Assembly: GCA_027483535.1 (NCBI GenBank)
Contig: JAIXUN010000002.1
Location: forward strand, 1,426,001-1,490,000
From: a bacterium
Lineage (GTDB): Bacteria; Armatimonadota; Fimbriimonadia; Fimbriimonadales; Fimbriimonadaceae
Length of the DNA: 64,000 nt
Direction of reading: 5' to 3'
The translations under genes and the position numbers were made by a program. Shown here one piece after another: positions 17,314-25,062 of this stretch. Every line of letters begins with the position of its first letter. Position 1 is the stretch's first letter. Under the pieces are notes generated by a model. The model did no database searches, was not told the DNA's origin, and saw only the letters and a program-made list of their open reading frames with translations.

Positions 17314-17340
17314 AACCATTGAACTTCAAAGATTTCTTTC

Positions 17341-17395
17341 CGTTCCTGCTTAGGAAGATTCGCAGGAACGACCTCTGACCAAACAGTTCGAGGTC
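17341..17395 (+). promoter_or_regulatory. Two hairpins in the 5' leader of the Spy-like gene
   Basis: CGTTCCTGC (17341-17349) pairs with GCAGGAACG (17362-17370), and GACCTC (17370-17375) with GAGGTC (17390-17395). Both lie between the ATPase gene and the ATG at 17413; the Shine-Dalgarno-like GGAG is just after. No T-run follows the first, so a terminator for the ATPase gene is possible but weak; a leader structure controlling the secreted protein is as likely. Confidence 0.4.
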
Positions 17396-17412
17396 TCAAC
17401 GGAGAAACAAAA

Positions 17413-17958
17413 ATGAAGAAAACCATTTCCATCATCATCGCCGCTGTAATGGGCATGACCCTTGTGACCTCGGCATTCGCTCAAGGCGCGGGCCCCGCAG
17501 GTGGACAAAAGCAAGGCGGTCCTGGCGGACCTGGCGGTCGACAAGGCGGACCACAAGGCGGTCGAATGCGCATGAACCCCATGCAAATGGACGAGCCGAT
17601 CCTGGCAAAGCTGAATCTCTCCGGTGATCAAAAGAAGCAGGTCAAGAACCTCAAAGAGCAAACCGGAAAGAAAATGAAGGAGCTGATGGAGAAGGGCCAA
17701 AAGGGTGGCGACCGATCCAAGATGCGCGAGGAGTTCCGAAGCATGATGAAGGGCTACAACGATGGCCTTGAGAAGATCCTCACCGCACCGCAACAAGCCC
17801 AGTACAAGAAGGAAATGGAAGCCGCTCGCAAGAAGATGCGAGAACAATGGGGCAACCGACAAGGCGGTCCTGGCGCGGGTGGTCCTGGTGCAGGCGGTCC
17901 TGGTAAGGGCGGCGCAGGAAAGGGCAAGCCCGGTAAGGGCGGCAAGAACGGCGGCTAA
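17413..17958 (+). CDS. Secreted glycine-rich Spy/CpxP-like protein
   Basis: 181 residues. A clear signal peptide (MKKTISIIIAAVMGMTLVTSAFAQ) is followed by a Gly/Gln/Pro-rich arm, a helical middle of about 100 residues rich in Lys, Met and Glu (LNLSGDQKKQVKNLKEQTGKK, LTAPQQAQYKKEME) and a second Gly/Pro/Lys tail. The helical part, with its LS-x-x-Q and LT-x-x-Q repeats, resembles the LTxxQ motif region of Spy/CpxP periplasmic chaperones. The arms are built from short DNA repeats around GGCGGTCCTGG and CAAGGCGG. A strong terminator follows at 18002. Function is inferred from the motif only. Confidence 0.7.
   Translation: MKKTISIIIAAVMGMTLVTSAFAQGAGPAGGQKQGGPGGPGGRQGGPQGGRMRMNPMQMDEPILAKLNLSGDQKKQVKNLKEQTGKKMKELMEKGQKGGDRSKMREEFRSMMKGYNDGLEKILTAPQQAQYKKEMEAARKKMREQWGNRQGGPGAGGPGAGGPGKGGAGKGKPGKGGKNGG
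17863..17912 (+). repeat. Tandem 15-base repeats in the Gly-rich tail
   Basis: Three consecutive copies of a 15-base unit starting GGTCCTGG and ending GGGC or GGGT encode GPGAG, GPGAG and GPGKG inside the Spy-like protein. Related GGCGGTCCTGG and CAAGGCGG units occur in its N-terminal arm (about 17512-17560). Such units can expand or contract by slippage. Confidence 0.6.
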
Positions 17959-18001
17959 TCGTTCAGCCGGAGTCGTTGGTTAACCAAGCGGCTCATTCTA
18001 G

Positions 18002-18039
18002 AAGCGAGCCCGGGGTGATTGCCTCGGGCTCGCTTTTTT
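18002..18039 (+). terminator. Intrinsic terminator after the Spy-like gene
   Basis: A 14-bp stem, AAGCGAGCCCGGGG (18002-18015) with CCTCGGGCTCGCTT (18022-18035), one G-T pair and a 6-base loop, followed by a T-run to 18039. It lies between convergent genes but has the T-run only on the plus strand. Confidence 0.9.
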
Positions 18040-18063
18040 GTGCGACTCAGCAAGGAGAGCAAC

Positions 18064-18603
18064 CTAAACAGGCAGGCGGAAGCCCCACTCGGGAGACTGG
18101 TCTGGGTCGTGACACAAACGATCGCCAACGGCCTCGGCTCCCATTCCCTGATACAGAGCATGGGCGCCTAAGAACTTCTTGTCGCTCCAAACCTCCATGC
18201 CCGTACAACCCCATTCCTTCGCTTCAGCGAGAATCGCGTCCATAAGCGCGCGGGCAATTCCTTGTCTGCGGGCATTGGGGTGCACGTAAAGCCGTTCGAC
18301 CGAGCAGTCCGTGCCCGCAACCCGGCGAACACCGTCCACCTCGGCGACGCCGTCTTCTGCTCCAGCTTCGATGGGAATCGAAGGGTGTCGAACAAGGGCA
18401 ATGGTGCCGACCACCTGACCGTCCGGCGACTCCGCAACCCAGAAGGAGTGCCCGTCGCGAAAGTAGCTGGCCTCGAAAGTGTAAAGGTCGAGGTGGTAGC
18501 TCTCCGGGAACCATCCAAACCCGTATTCGTCGTACACGGCTTTGATGCACGTCTGGACCTGGACGTCGTCTGTTGGCTTCGCTCGGCGAATGAGGTTTGA
18601 CAT
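18064..18603 (-). CDS. GNAT-family N-acetyltransferase
   Basis: 179 residues from the ATG at 18603. The GNAT fold is shown by the beta4 strand GTIALVRHP, the acetyl-CoA-binding VERLYVHPNARRQGIARALMD segment (Q/R-x-x-G-x-G/A type loop) and the C-terminal GAHALYQGMGAEAVGD motif. The substrate cannot be predicted; many such proteins acetylate small molecules or protein N-termini. An in-frame start at 18672 would add a Ser/Thr-rich arm with no homology. On the minus strand a TACAAT box lies 10 bases before the chosen ATG, in the divergent region shared with the DCC gene. Confidence 0.85.
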   Translation of the reverse strand: MSNLIRRAKPTDDVQVQTCIKAVYDEYGFGWFPESYHLDLYTFEASYFRDGHSFWVAESPDGQVVGTIALVRHPSIPIEAGAEDGVAEVDGVRRVAGTDCSVERLYVHPNARRQGIARALMDAILAEAKEWGCTGMEVWSDKKFLGAHALYQGMGAEAVGDRLCHDPDQSPEWGFRLPV

Positions 18604-18613
18604 TGACGGGGGG

Positions 18614-18619
18614 ATTGTA
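18614..18619 (-). promoter_or_regulatory. -10-like box before the acetyltransferase gene
   Basis: TACAAT on the minus strand, 10 bases from the ATG at 18603 and with no Shine-Dalgarno sequence between them; one of the leaderless-type starts in the window. Confidence 0.4.
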
Positions 18620-18664
18620 TCTGTCGAACTTGCCGAAGTTCTTGCCGTTCTTGGCACAAAACCT

Positions 18665-18686
18665 ACTTTCAAATCGTTTTGAAAGT
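18665..18686 (+). promoter_or_regulatory. Operator-like inverted repeat in a divergent promoter region
   Basis: ACTTTCAAA (18665-18673) and TTTGAAAGT (18678-18686) form a perfect 9-bp inverted repeat around TCGT, midway between the divergent acetyltransferase and DCC genes. There is no T-run, so it is more like a repressor or activator site than a terminator. The binding protein is unknown. Confidence 0.45.
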
Positions 18687-18706
18687 TAAGGAAGGGTAGA
18701 ACTCAG

Positions 18707-19153
18707 TTGTTGAATAACGCCGCCAGTGAAACCATCAGGGAAGGTTCCGAAACCGGGAGCAGAGTGCTCCTTTTCGATGGCGTATGCAACCTCTGCAACG
18801 GATTTATCCAGTGGATGATCAAGCGGGACAGCTTGGCGCTCTTTAAGTTCGGACCCCTTCAATCGCCCGTGAGTCAAGCTCTGCTGGAGCAAGCGGGCTG
18901 GTCCGGGAAGTTCCTTGACTCCTTTGTTTACATTCGACAGGGAGTTGCGTATGATCGGTCCGATGCGGCGCTTCGAGCCATCTCCGACCTCGGTGGCGTT
19001 TACGGAATCGCAAAAGCGCTCCTCATTTTCCCGAAGGGCCTCAGAGACGCCGTTTACGGCATGATTGCCAGAAATCGGTATCGCATGTTCGGCAAGGCCG
19101 AGTCTTGCATGATTCCCACCCCAGAACTCCGCGCACGATTTATCGACCAGTAA
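18707..19153 (+). CDS. DCC-family thiol-disulfide oxidoreductase (DUF393)
   Basis: 148 residues. The signature DGVCNLC at 24-30 gives the C-x-x-C pair (C27, C30) that names the family, followed by the W-M-I-K-R-D helix and FGPLQSP strand. Members are thioredoxin-like small proteins presumed to act in disulfide exchange; the partner is unknown. The TTG start at 18707 is supported by AAGGAAGGG ending about 10 bases upstream; a second TTG follows directly. An operator-like inverted repeat lies just upstream. Confidence 0.88.
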   Translation: MLNNAASETIREGSETGSRVLLFDGVCNLCNGFIQWMIKRDSLALFKFGPLQSPVSQALLEQAGWSGKFLDSFVYIRQGVAYDRSDAALRAISDLGGVYGIAKALLIFPKGLRDAVYGMIARNRYRMFGKAESCMIPTPELRARFIDQ

Positions 19154-19237
19154 GTTTTATTGGGCGGTCTGCAGACTCGGCTAAACGGTAGGGCTGAACC
19201 TTTGGGCAGCCTCTAGCGAAGGGTGGATAACGTTGGG

Positions 19238-19384
19238 TATAACTAACGATTGCGTGTCGGCACGTTCGCGTGTCGCTGCAGCGGCTTCTTAGCAATTGAG
19301 CCGAATGTCCCGTTCCCGAGCGAGGGCGACATTCTTTTTGACGGTTCGAATTGCGATTTAGAAGCTGCAATTTAGGAGGAATCA
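19238..19384 (+). promoter_or_regulatory. Structured leader of the ribosomal protein operon (attenuator candidate)
   Basis: A TATAAC box at 19238-19243 would give an about 135-base leader before rplC. GAATGTC (19303-19309) pairs with GACATTC (19328-19334) and is followed by five T, a terminator-like hairpin. An outer stem GCAATTGAGCC (19292-19302) pairs with GGTTC-G-AATTGC (about 19343-19354, one bulge). The same AATTGC can instead pair with GCAATT at 19367-19372, directly before the Shine-Dalgarno AGGAGG. Two copies of GCGTGTCG (19252 and 19268) precede all this. The mutually exclusive pairings suggest control of termination or translation; in E. coli the S10 leader is an L4-responsive attenuator. 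Confidence 0.5.
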
Positions 19385-20011
19385 ATGCTTCCAGGCATTC
19401 TCGGACGAAAAATAGGTATGACGCACCTCTTCACTGAAGAGGGCAAGATGGTGCCTGTAACCGTCGTGGAAGCGGGGCCGGTATTTGTCACCCAGATCAA
19501 AACGGATGACAACGACGGTTACACCGCAATCCAAGTCGGTTACGGAGAAATCTCTGACAAAAATTTGACGTTTCCCAAGCACGGCCACCTGAAGAAGGCG
19601 GGCGTAGGGAAGAACTTGCGCACTCTCAAAGAGTTCCGCGTTGATGCTGCTTCGGGCTTCGAGCTTGGGCAGGAGATCAATGTTGAGATCTTCGCTGAGG
19701 GTGAAGTTGTCACCGTTACGGGCAAGTCGAAGGGTCGCGGTTTCCAGGGTGGCGTTAAGCGCTATCACTTCCGCGGTCAGCACATGACCCACGGTTACAT
19801 GACCCACCGACGACCGCTCTCCAGTGGTGCGACGGGTCCGCAGCGTGTTTTCAAAGGTGTTCGAAAGCCGGGCCGAATGGGTAACGATCAAGTTACGCAG
19901 AAGGGTCTCAAGGTCGTTAAGGTCGATGTGGAGCGAAATCTTCTGCTCATCGACGGTAGCGTCCCCGGTCCTAACGGTGCACCCGTGATCATCAACAAGG
20001 TGAAAGGCTAA
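19385..20011 (+). CDS. rplC: 50S ribosomal protein L3
   Basis: 208 residues against 209 in E. coli. The N-terminus ILGRKIGMTHLF and the central KGRGFQGGVKRYHF-x-G-x-x-x-THG stretch are diagnostic of L3, an early assembly protein near the peptidyl transferase centre. It is the first gene of the cluster here: rpsJ (S10), which usually precedes it, is absent. A strong AGGAGGA lies 5 bases before the ATG, and a structured leader precedes it. Confidence 0.98.
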   Translation: MLPGILGRKIGMTHLFTEEGKMVPVTVVEAGPVFVTQIKTDDNDGYTAIQVGYGEISDKNLTFPKHGHLKKAGVGKNLRTLKEFRVDAASGFELGQEINVEIFAEGEVVTVTGKSKGRGFQGGVKRYHFRGQHMTHGYMTHRRPLSSGATGPQRVFKGVRKPGRMGNDQVTQKGLKVVKVDVERNLLLIDGSVPGPNGAPVIINKVKG

Positions 20012-20016
20012 GGGCG

Positions 20017-20676
20017 ATGGCATCTATCGAAATTAAAGGAAAAGACGGCAAGAAGGTCGGGACTCGCGATATTTCCGCGAAGCTCGCTGAGGCAGCCGCA
20101 TCGCACACAACGATTCACCGAACGGTTGTTGCTGAAGAAGCAAACAAGCGACAGGGTACGCAAAGCGCGAAGACCCGAAGCGAAGTTCGTGGTGGTGGTC
20201 GAAAGCCGTACAAGCAGAAGAAGACCGGTAACGCCCGACAAGGTTCTATCCGATCTCCTCACTACGCTCACGGCGGTATGGCGCTGGCAGTTAAGCCGCG
20301 CGACTACGAAAAGAAGGTCAACAAGCGCGAGCGACGAGCTTCTATCCTTACGGCATTGGCCGCTCATCTTGAGGCAGGCAACGTGTCGGTGGTAGACAGC
20401 ATCGCATTTGCAGCTCCGAAGACCAAGGATGCAACGGCTCTGCTGGCATCTCTGGGACTTGAGGGCGTGAAGCGCGTGCTGGTGATTCTTCCCGCACACG
20501 ACGAAGTGACGATGAAATCGTTCCGCAACCTTCCTAACGTAGAGGTTCGAACGGCTCCCAGTCGAGACGCTGAGGCAAAGACTCAGGCCTTCTCAACTCG
20601 AGACGTGCTCGTAGCTCACAAGTTGGTGGTTGCCAAAGAAGCTCTCGACAAGATCGAGGAGGTTTGGGCGCAGTGA
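20017..20676 (+). CDS. rplD: 50S ribosomal protein L4
   Basis: 219 residues, somewhat longer than E. coli L4 (201). The family hallmark QGTQSAKTRSEVRGGGRKPYKQKKTGNARQGS region forms the extended loop reaching the exit tunnel. L4 is also the repressor of the S10 operon in enterobacteria, which makes the structured leader upstream of rplC notable. The start follows rplC by five bases; the stop overlaps the rplW start. Confidence 0.98.
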   Translation: MASIEIKGKDGKKVGTRDISAKLAEAAASHTTIHRTVVAEEANKRQGTQSAKTRSEVRGGGRKPYKQKKTGNARQGSIRSPHYAHGGMALAVKPRDYEKKVNKRERRASILTALAAHLEAGNVSVVDSIAFAAPKTKDATALLASLGLEGVKRVLVILPAHDEVTMKSFRNLPNVEVRTAPSRDAEAKTQAFSTRDVLVAHKLVVAKEALDKIEEVWAQ

Positions 20677-21017
20677 AAAACCCGCACGACATTATCATCG
20701 CTCCGCACATCACCGAGAAGTCGGTGAAGTTGTCTTACGGAGATCCACAGATCAAGGACGAGAACGCAATCGTGCGAAAGTACACGTTCATCGTTGCTAA
20801 GAGCTCCAACAAGATTGAGATCAAGCGAGCGATCGAAGAGATCTACAACGATGGCAAGAAGAAGGGAGAGGGCATCGAGGTCACCTCCGTTCGAACCATC
20901 AAGGTTCTTGGTAGAGAGCGACGACGCGGTCAGAAGAGCACCGGTTACGAACCGGATCGCAAGAAGGCCGTGGTGACGCTTGCTAAAGGACAGCTCCTGG
21001 AGGATTACGGAGTCTAA
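20673..21017 (+). CDS. rplW: 50S ribosomal protein L23
   Basis: 114 residues from the GTG at 20673, whose GTGA overlaps the rplD stop and which has GAGGAGG about 10 bases upstream; a TTG nine bases earlier is the alternative. The N-terminal [11 protein letters not shown] is the L23 signature. L23 lines the polypeptide exit and docks trigger factor and SRP. The protein carries an about 12-residue insertion near residue 20-30 ([12 protein letters not shown]) compared with the E. coli form. Confidence 0.96.
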   Translation: MKNPHDIIIAPHITEKSVKLSYGDPQIKDENAIVRKYTFIVAKSSNKIEIKRAIEEIYNDGKKKGEGIEVTSVRTIKVLGRERRRGQKSTGYEPDRKKAVVTLAKGQLLEDYGV

Positions 21018-21019
21018 CC

Positions 21020-21853
21020 ATGGCAGTAAGAAAACTTAAGCCGACCTCTCCTGGCCGTCGCTTTATGGCGATTGCCTCCTACGAGGAAGTTACCAAAGGC
21101 AAACCAGAAAAGAGCCTAACTCGCAAGCTGACGAAGTCCGGTGGTCGAAACCACTTTGGTCGCATGACGATGGCGAACCGTGGCGGCGGTAACAAGCGAC
21201 GCTACCGAGTCATCGACTTCAAGCGACAAAAGGACGGAGTTGAGGCAAAGGTCGCCGCGATCGAATACGATCCGAACCGAACTTGCCGAATCGCGTTGCT
21301 CCACTACATGGACGGCGAGAAGCGATACATCTTGGCTCCGAAGAATCTGGAAGTTGGTCGACGCGTGGAGAGCGGTCCTGCGGCAGACATTCTGCCCGGC
21401 AACGCCCTTCCGTTGAAGAACATCCCGCTCGGTACGCTGGTCCACAACGTGGAGCTGCAACCCGGAAAGGGTGGCCAAATGGTCCGATCCGCAGGCGCTT
21501 CCGCACAGGTGATGGCGAAGGAGGGTAACTACGTGACCCTTCGACTCCCGTCTGGTGAAATGCGCATGGTGCACAACACCTGCCGAGCAACCGTTGGCGA
21601 GGTCGGAAACTCCGATCACGAGAACGAGTCGCTAGGTAAGGCCGGTAAGGCCCGAAATCTTGGACGAAAGCCGCACGTGCGCGGTGTCGTTAAATCGCCT
21701 CGCGACCACCCACACGGTGGTGGTGAAGCCAAGTCACCAGTCGGACGTAAGAAAGGTCCGGTCGACCGATGGGGCAACAAGGCTCTCGGTGAAAAGACGC
21801 GAAGCAACAAGCGGACCGATCGATTCATCGTTCGCCGACGAAAAGGTAAGTAA
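21020..21853 (+). CDS. rplB: 50S ribosomal protein L2
   Basis: 277 residues, near the E. coli 273. The [13 protein letters not shown] and C-terminal [19 protein letters not shown] motifs are those of L2, whose conserved histidine region lies at the peptidyl transferase centre. ATG two bases after rplW. By hand count about 18 of roughly 32 arginines use CGA, which is unusual for such a highly expressed gene. A 110-base gap with two hairpins follows. Confidence 0.98.
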   Translation: MAVRKLKPTSPGRRFMAIASYEEVTKGKPEKSLTRKLTKSGGRNHFGRMTMANRGGGNKRRYRVIDFKRQKDGVEAKVAAIEYDPNRTCRIALLHYMDGEKRYILAPKNLEVGRRVESGPAADILPGNALPLKNIPLGTLVHNVELQPGKGGQMVRSAGASAQVMAKEGNYVTLRLPSGEMRMVHNTCRATVGEVGNSDHENESLGKAGKARNLGRKPHVRGVVKSPRDHPHGGGEAKSPVGRKKGPVDRWGNKALGEKTRSNKRTDRFIVRRRKGK

Positions 21854-21859
21854 ATCTCA

Positions 21860-21916
21860 TTGCCCGATCGTGTTCTGGTAAAGCCATTACGCGGTCGGGC
21901 AAGGCAGTGCACTGCC
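21860..21916 (+). promoter_or_regulatory. Two hairpins between rplB and rpsS
   Basis: TTGCCCGATCGTGT (21860-21873) pairs with ACGCGGTCGGGCAA (21889-21902) in a 14-bp stem with three G-T pairs; it is followed at once by the perfect palindrome GGCAGTGCACTGCC (21903-21916). No T-run follows, so a simple terminator is unlikely; RNA processing, protection or a regulatory protein site are options. Confidence 0.6.
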
Positions 21917-21963
21917 CACTCCAAAACGAGAGTTCGGGGTGAAGGTCAACACAGGAAACACGA

Positions 21964-22251
21964 ATGGGAAGAAGTCTTAAAAAAGGGTTCTTCGTTGACG
22001 ACCACCTTCTGAAGAAAGTGGACGCTCTCAACGACAAGAACGAAAAGAAACTCATCAAAACATGGAGCCGGCGATCGACGATCATTCCTGACATGATCGG
22101 CCACACCATCGCTGTCCACGACGGGCGCAAGCACGTTCCGGTCTTCGTTACCGAGAACATGGTTGGGCACAAGCTGGGAGAATTTGCCCCCACGCGAACC
22201 TACCGAGGTCACGCAGGCGGTCTTCCAGAGCGAGGAGCGCGACTCCGCTAA
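21964..22251 (+). CDS. rpsS: 30S ribosomal protein S19
   Basis: 95 residues. [12 protein letters not shown] at the N-terminus and the [27 protein letters not shown] core are diagnostic. S19 sits in the head of the 30S subunit with S13. Start ATG with a weak upstream AGGAAA; it follows the two-hairpin gap after rplB. Confidence 0.98.
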   Translation: MGRSLKKGFFVDDHLLKKVDALNDKNEKKLIKTWSRRSTIIPDMIGHTIAVHDGRKHVPVFVTENMVGHKLGEFAPTRTYRGHAGGLPERGARLR

Positions 22252-22260
22252 GAGGGAACT

Positions 22261-22806
22261 ATGGAAGTAAAAGCAATTACCAAATACGTCCGAGTTCAGC
22301 CTCGAAAGGTGCGGATCGTTGCGGATGAAGTTCGCGGTATGACCGCAATCTCCGCGGCTCACAAGCTTCGATTTCACAAGAGCAAGGGAGCCCAAATGCT
22401 CCGCAAGACTCTGATTTCTGCGATGGCAAACGCTTCGGAGAATTTCAACCTTGCACCAGAGGCTCTTAAGATCGCTGCTATCACCATTGACGAGGGTCCT
22501 CGCTTGAAGCGGATGCAAGCCCGAGCAATGGGCCGAGGCAACCGAATCCTTAAGAAGACCAGCCACATCACCGTGGTTGTTGAGGATGTCGAGCCGACAG
22601 CAGTTGTCAAGCCGCACGGAACGAAGGCTAAGCCTCGACCGACTCTTGCGGTAAAGGGCAAGAAGCCAGCTAAGAAGGATGCTCCGGTTGAAGCCCCTGT
22701 GGAAGCCGCTGCGCCTGTAGTCGAAGAGACCGTTGAGGAAACCAACGTCGCGGAGACAACGACCGATGCAGAGGCAGGAACCTCTGAAGAAAAGGTGGAG
22801 AACTAA
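22261..22806 (+). CDS. rplV: 50S ribosomal protein L22 with a long C-terminal extension
   Basis: 181 residues, about 65 longer than the usual 110-118. The first 118 residues are a normal L22 (KYVRVQPRKVRIVADEVRG, KRMQARAMGRGNRILKKTSHITVVV), including the beta-hairpin that reaches the exit tunnel. The extension starts lysine and proline rich and becomes acidic with Ala, Val, Thr and Glu; it is predicted to be disordered. Its ATG is nine bases after rpsS and its stop overlaps the rpsC ATG. Confidence 0.97.
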   Translation: MEVKAITKYVRVQPRKVRIVADEVRGMTAISAAHKLRFHKSKGAQMLRKTLISAMANASENFNLAPEALKIAAITIDEGPRLKRMQARAMGRGNRILKKTSHITVVVEDVEPTAVVKPHGTKAKPRPTLAVKGKKPAKKDAPVEAPVEAAAPVVEETVEETNVAETTTDAEAGTSEEKVEN

Positions 22807-23624
22807 TGGGTCAGAAGATTCACCCAGTCGGCCTGCGTATCGGCGTCATCCGAGGTCACGACAGCCACTGGTTTTACAAGAAGAAAGGCTACGCGAAGGC
22901 GATCGTCATCGACGATCGAATCCGCAAGCACATCAAGCGAAAGGTCGGCCTGGGTAGCGTTTCCCGTGTCGAGATCGAGCGCGCGGCAAACCGACTGAAG
23001 GTCAACATCTTCACGGCTCGCCCGGGTGCGATCATCGGACAGAAAGGTAAGGGTATCGACGCGCTTACGCAGCACCTGAACCGAATGGTTCGAGAAGAGG
23101 ACCCGACGATGGGCGTTCAAGTGAACGTTACCGAAGTTCGGCAACCCGAACTCGACGCTCAGATTGTTGCCGAGAACGTTTGCGCGCAGCTTGAAAAGCG
23201 GATCAGCCACCGACGGGCCATGCGACAAGCAATGACTCGTGTTGTCCGACTGAACGGTCGCGGCATCAAGATCCAGGTCTCTGGTCGATTGAACGGTGCA
23301 GAAATTGCACGACGCGAGGGCGATATGATGGGCAAGGTTCCGTTGCACACCCTCCGAGCTGATATCGATTACGGCTTTGCTGAAGCCCGAACCATTTACG
23401 GATCGGTCGGATGTAAGGTTTGGATCTACAAGGGCGAAGTTCTTCCGGAGAAGCGACTGCGAGAGATGGATGCAGTGATGCAAGCTCAGCAGGAGCGACG
23501 ACGTGAGGATCGACCCGAGCGACGTGACCGACGAGATCGAGGCGATCGTGGAGATCGCGGAGATCGAGCGTTTGCAAGCACTCGAACGGATGCTCCCGCC
23601 GAAAACCAGGGAGGTAACAGCTAA
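22806..23624 (+). CDS. rpsC: 30S ribosomal protein S3 with an Arg/Asp-rich C-terminal tail
   Basis: 272 residues against 233 in E. coli. The N-terminal [19 protein letters not shown], the KH motif [20 protein letters not shown] and the C-terminal domain [13 protein letters not shown] are typical. S3 forms the mRNA entry with S4 and S5. From about residue 225 a charged tail begins, with repeated RRDRG and GDRGDR units, ending in a small polar segment. The tail is encoded by near-repeats of a nine-base GATCGnGGn unit. Overlaps rplV by one base and rplP by one base. Confidence 0.97.
   Translation: MGQKIHPVGLRIGVIRGHDSHWFYKKKGYAKAIVIDDRIRKHIKRKVGLGSVSRVEIERAANRLKVNIFTARPGAIIGQKGKGIDALTQHLNRMVREEDPTMGVQVNVTEVRQPELDAQIVAENVCAQLEKRISHRRAMRQAMTRVVRLNGRGIKIQVSGRLNGAEIARREGDMMGKVPLHTLRADIDYGFAEARTIYGSVGCKVWIYKGEVLPEKRLREMDAVMQAQQERRREDRPERRDRRDRGDRGDRGDRAFASTRTDAPAENQGGNS
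23533..23570 (+). repeat. Nine-base near-repeats in the rpsC tail
   Basis: Four successive units beginning GATCG (GATCGAGGC, GATCGTGGA, GATCGCGGA, GATCGAGCG) encode the [12 protein letters not shown] stretch of the S3 tail. The units differ only at third codon positions or the last residue, pointing to recent duplication. Confidence 0.6.
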
Positions 23625-24124
23625 TGTTGATGCCTAAGCGAGTTAAGGAAGGCCGCCGCAAAATGATGCGGGGTCGGATGAAGGGCAAGTCGACGCAAGG
23701 CAACAAGGTGTCCTTTGGCGAATACGCCATCGTGGCCCAAGAGCCGGCGTGGATCACTTCGCGACAAATCGAGTCCGCACGTATTGCGATGACTCGACAC
23801 ATCAAGCGTGGTGGAAAGGTCTGGATTCGAATCTTCCCGCACAAGTCGTACACGAAGAAGCCGCTTGAAACCCGTATGGGTAAGGGTAAGGCGGGCGTTG
23901 AAGGATGGGTAGCCGTCGTCAAGCCCGGTCGCGTTCTGTTCGAAATGGACGGAGTCAACGTGGACCTGGCAAAGGAAGCGATGCGCCTTGCCATCTTCAA
24001 ACTGCCGATGCGCTGTAAGTTCTACACCAAGGCTGACTTGGCCAAGGAACTCGCAGATGCAGAGAATGCCGCCCTCGAAGCAGCCGCCGCAAAGAAGGCC
24101 GCCGCAGAGGCGAGTGCCGAGTAA
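23624..24124 (+). CDS. rplP: 50S ribosomal protein L16 with an alanine-rich extension
   Basis: 166 residues against 136 in E. coli. [21 protein letters not shown] is the usual N-terminus and supports the ATG at 23624. [23 protein letters not shown] and [19 protein letters not shown] follow. L16 helps tRNA accommodation in the A site. The last about 28 residues ([23 protein letters not shown] region) are an Ala/Glu/Lys helix-prone extension. TAATG overlap with rpsC. Confidence 0.98.
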   Translation: MLMPKRVKEGRRKMMRGRMKGKSTQGNKVSFGEYAIVAQEPAWITSRQIESARIAMTRHIKRGGKVWIRIFPHKSYTKKPLETRMGKGKAGVEGWVAVVKPGRVLFEMDGVNVDLAKEAMRLAIFKLPMRCKFYTKADLAKELADAENAALEAAAAKKAAAEASAE

Positions 24125-24136
24125 GGAGCCTGACGA

Positions 24137-24343
24137 ATGAAAGATATGAAAGCTACGGAACTACGCGAGAAGTCGGTGCCCGAACTCGAAGCGATGATTC
24201 GCGAAGAGAAGGCGGCGCTGTTCAAAGCGCGACGAGACCTAGTGTTCCGCCAATCTGCGGATACCACCGGGTTGAAGACGCGACGACACAATATCGCGCG
24301 AATTCTTACGGTCATCACCGAGAAGCAGCGAGGTAACAGCTAA
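24137..24343 (+). CDS. rpmC: 50S ribosomal protein L29
   Basis: 68 residues. The [22 protein letters not shown] and [13 protein letters not shown] segments are the two helices of L29, which sits beside L23 at the tunnel exit. ATG is 12 bases after rplP with AGGAG upstream; the stop shares TAATG with rpsQ. Confidence 0.96.
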   Translation: MKDMKATELREKSVPELEAMIREEKAALFKARRDLVFRQSADTTGLKTRRHNIARILTVITEKQRGNS

Positions 24344-24600
24344 TGGCGGAAGCAAGAAACACACGAAAGGTTCGAGAAGGCGTTGTCGTCTCGAACAAGA
24401 TGGAAAAGACCGTCGTGGTCCGAACCGTCCGACGAATCAAGCACCCGCTGTACGGCAAGGTTGTTATTCGCTCGGAGAAGTTCAAGGCACACGATGAGAT
24501 CGGATGCGACATTGGAGACACCGTAGAGATCATGGAGACTCGACCCATCAGCCGCGATAAGCGCTGGCGCGTCACCCAGATCATCGAAAAGGTCAAGTAA
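24343..24600 (+). CDS. rpsQ: 30S ribosomal protein S17
   Basis: 85 residues. [27 protein letters not shown] and the [23 protein letters not shown] stretch are typical of this OB-fold protein that binds 16S rRNA. It is the last gene of the S10-type part; an 87-base gap with three hairpins separates it from rplN, the position where the E. coli S10 and spc operons meet. Confidence 0.98.
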   Translation: MAEARNTRKVREGVVVSNKMEKTVVVRTVRRIKHPLYGKVVIRSEKFKAHDEIGCDIGDTVEIMETRPISRDKRWRVTQIIEKVK

Positions 24601-24606
24601 CAACCC

Positions 24607-24679
24607 GTCTCCTCGGAGTGACTCTGAGGAGACTATTCATGCCCACCCTGACCCTGGTCAGGACGGCCTCTGAAAGAGG
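24607..24679 (+). promoter_or_regulatory. Three stacked hairpins between rpsQ and rplN
   Basis: GTCTCCTC (24607-24614) pairs with GAGGAGAC (24626-24633), extended inside to 12 bp with a 3-base loop. CCTGACC (24647-24653) pairs with GGTCAGG (24656-24662). CCTCT (24667-24671) pairs with AGAGG (24675-24679), which is the only Shine-Dalgarno-like sequence before the rplN ATG at 24688. The third hairpin could hide the ribosome binding site. No T-run is present. Confidence 0.6.
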
Positions 24680-24687
24680 AAACAGAA

Positions 24688-25059
24688 ATGATTCAACAAT
24701 TCAGCAGACTGAAGGTGGCGGATAACTCCGGCGCACGGACGGTGATGTGTATCCGAGTTCTCAAAGGATCGCAGCCCCGGTACGGTCGCGTGGGTGACGT
24801 TATCGTCGCTTCCGTGAAATCGGCTAGCCCGAACATGCCCGTTAAGAAGGGCGACGTTATCAAGGCGGTTATCGTCCGAACCACACGTCCGGTTCGACGA
24901 CAAGATGGCAGCACGCTCAAGTTCGATGAGAACGCATGCGTCGTCATCAACCCCAACAACATGGAGCCGCGAGGAACCCGAATTTTCGGACCGGTAGCTC
25001 GTGAATTGCGAGATGCGAACTTCATGAAGATCGTATCCCTGGCTCCGGAGGTGCTTTAA
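24688..25059 (+). CDS. rplN: 50S ribosomal protein L14
   Basis: 123 residues, identical in length to E. coli. [25 protein letters not shown] and the [13 protein letters not shown] and [16 protein letters not shown]-type segments are diagnostic. L14 binds 23S rRNA and forms bridges with the 30S subunit. First gene of the spc-type part; the start may be covered by a small hairpin. Confidence 0.98.
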   Translation: MIQQFSRLKVADNSGARTVMCIRVLKGSQPRYGRVGDVIVASVKSASPNMPVKKGDVIKAVIVRTTRPVRRQDGSTLKFDENACVVINPNNMEPRGTRIFGPVARELRDANFMKIVSLAPEVL

Positions 25060-25062
25060 TCC

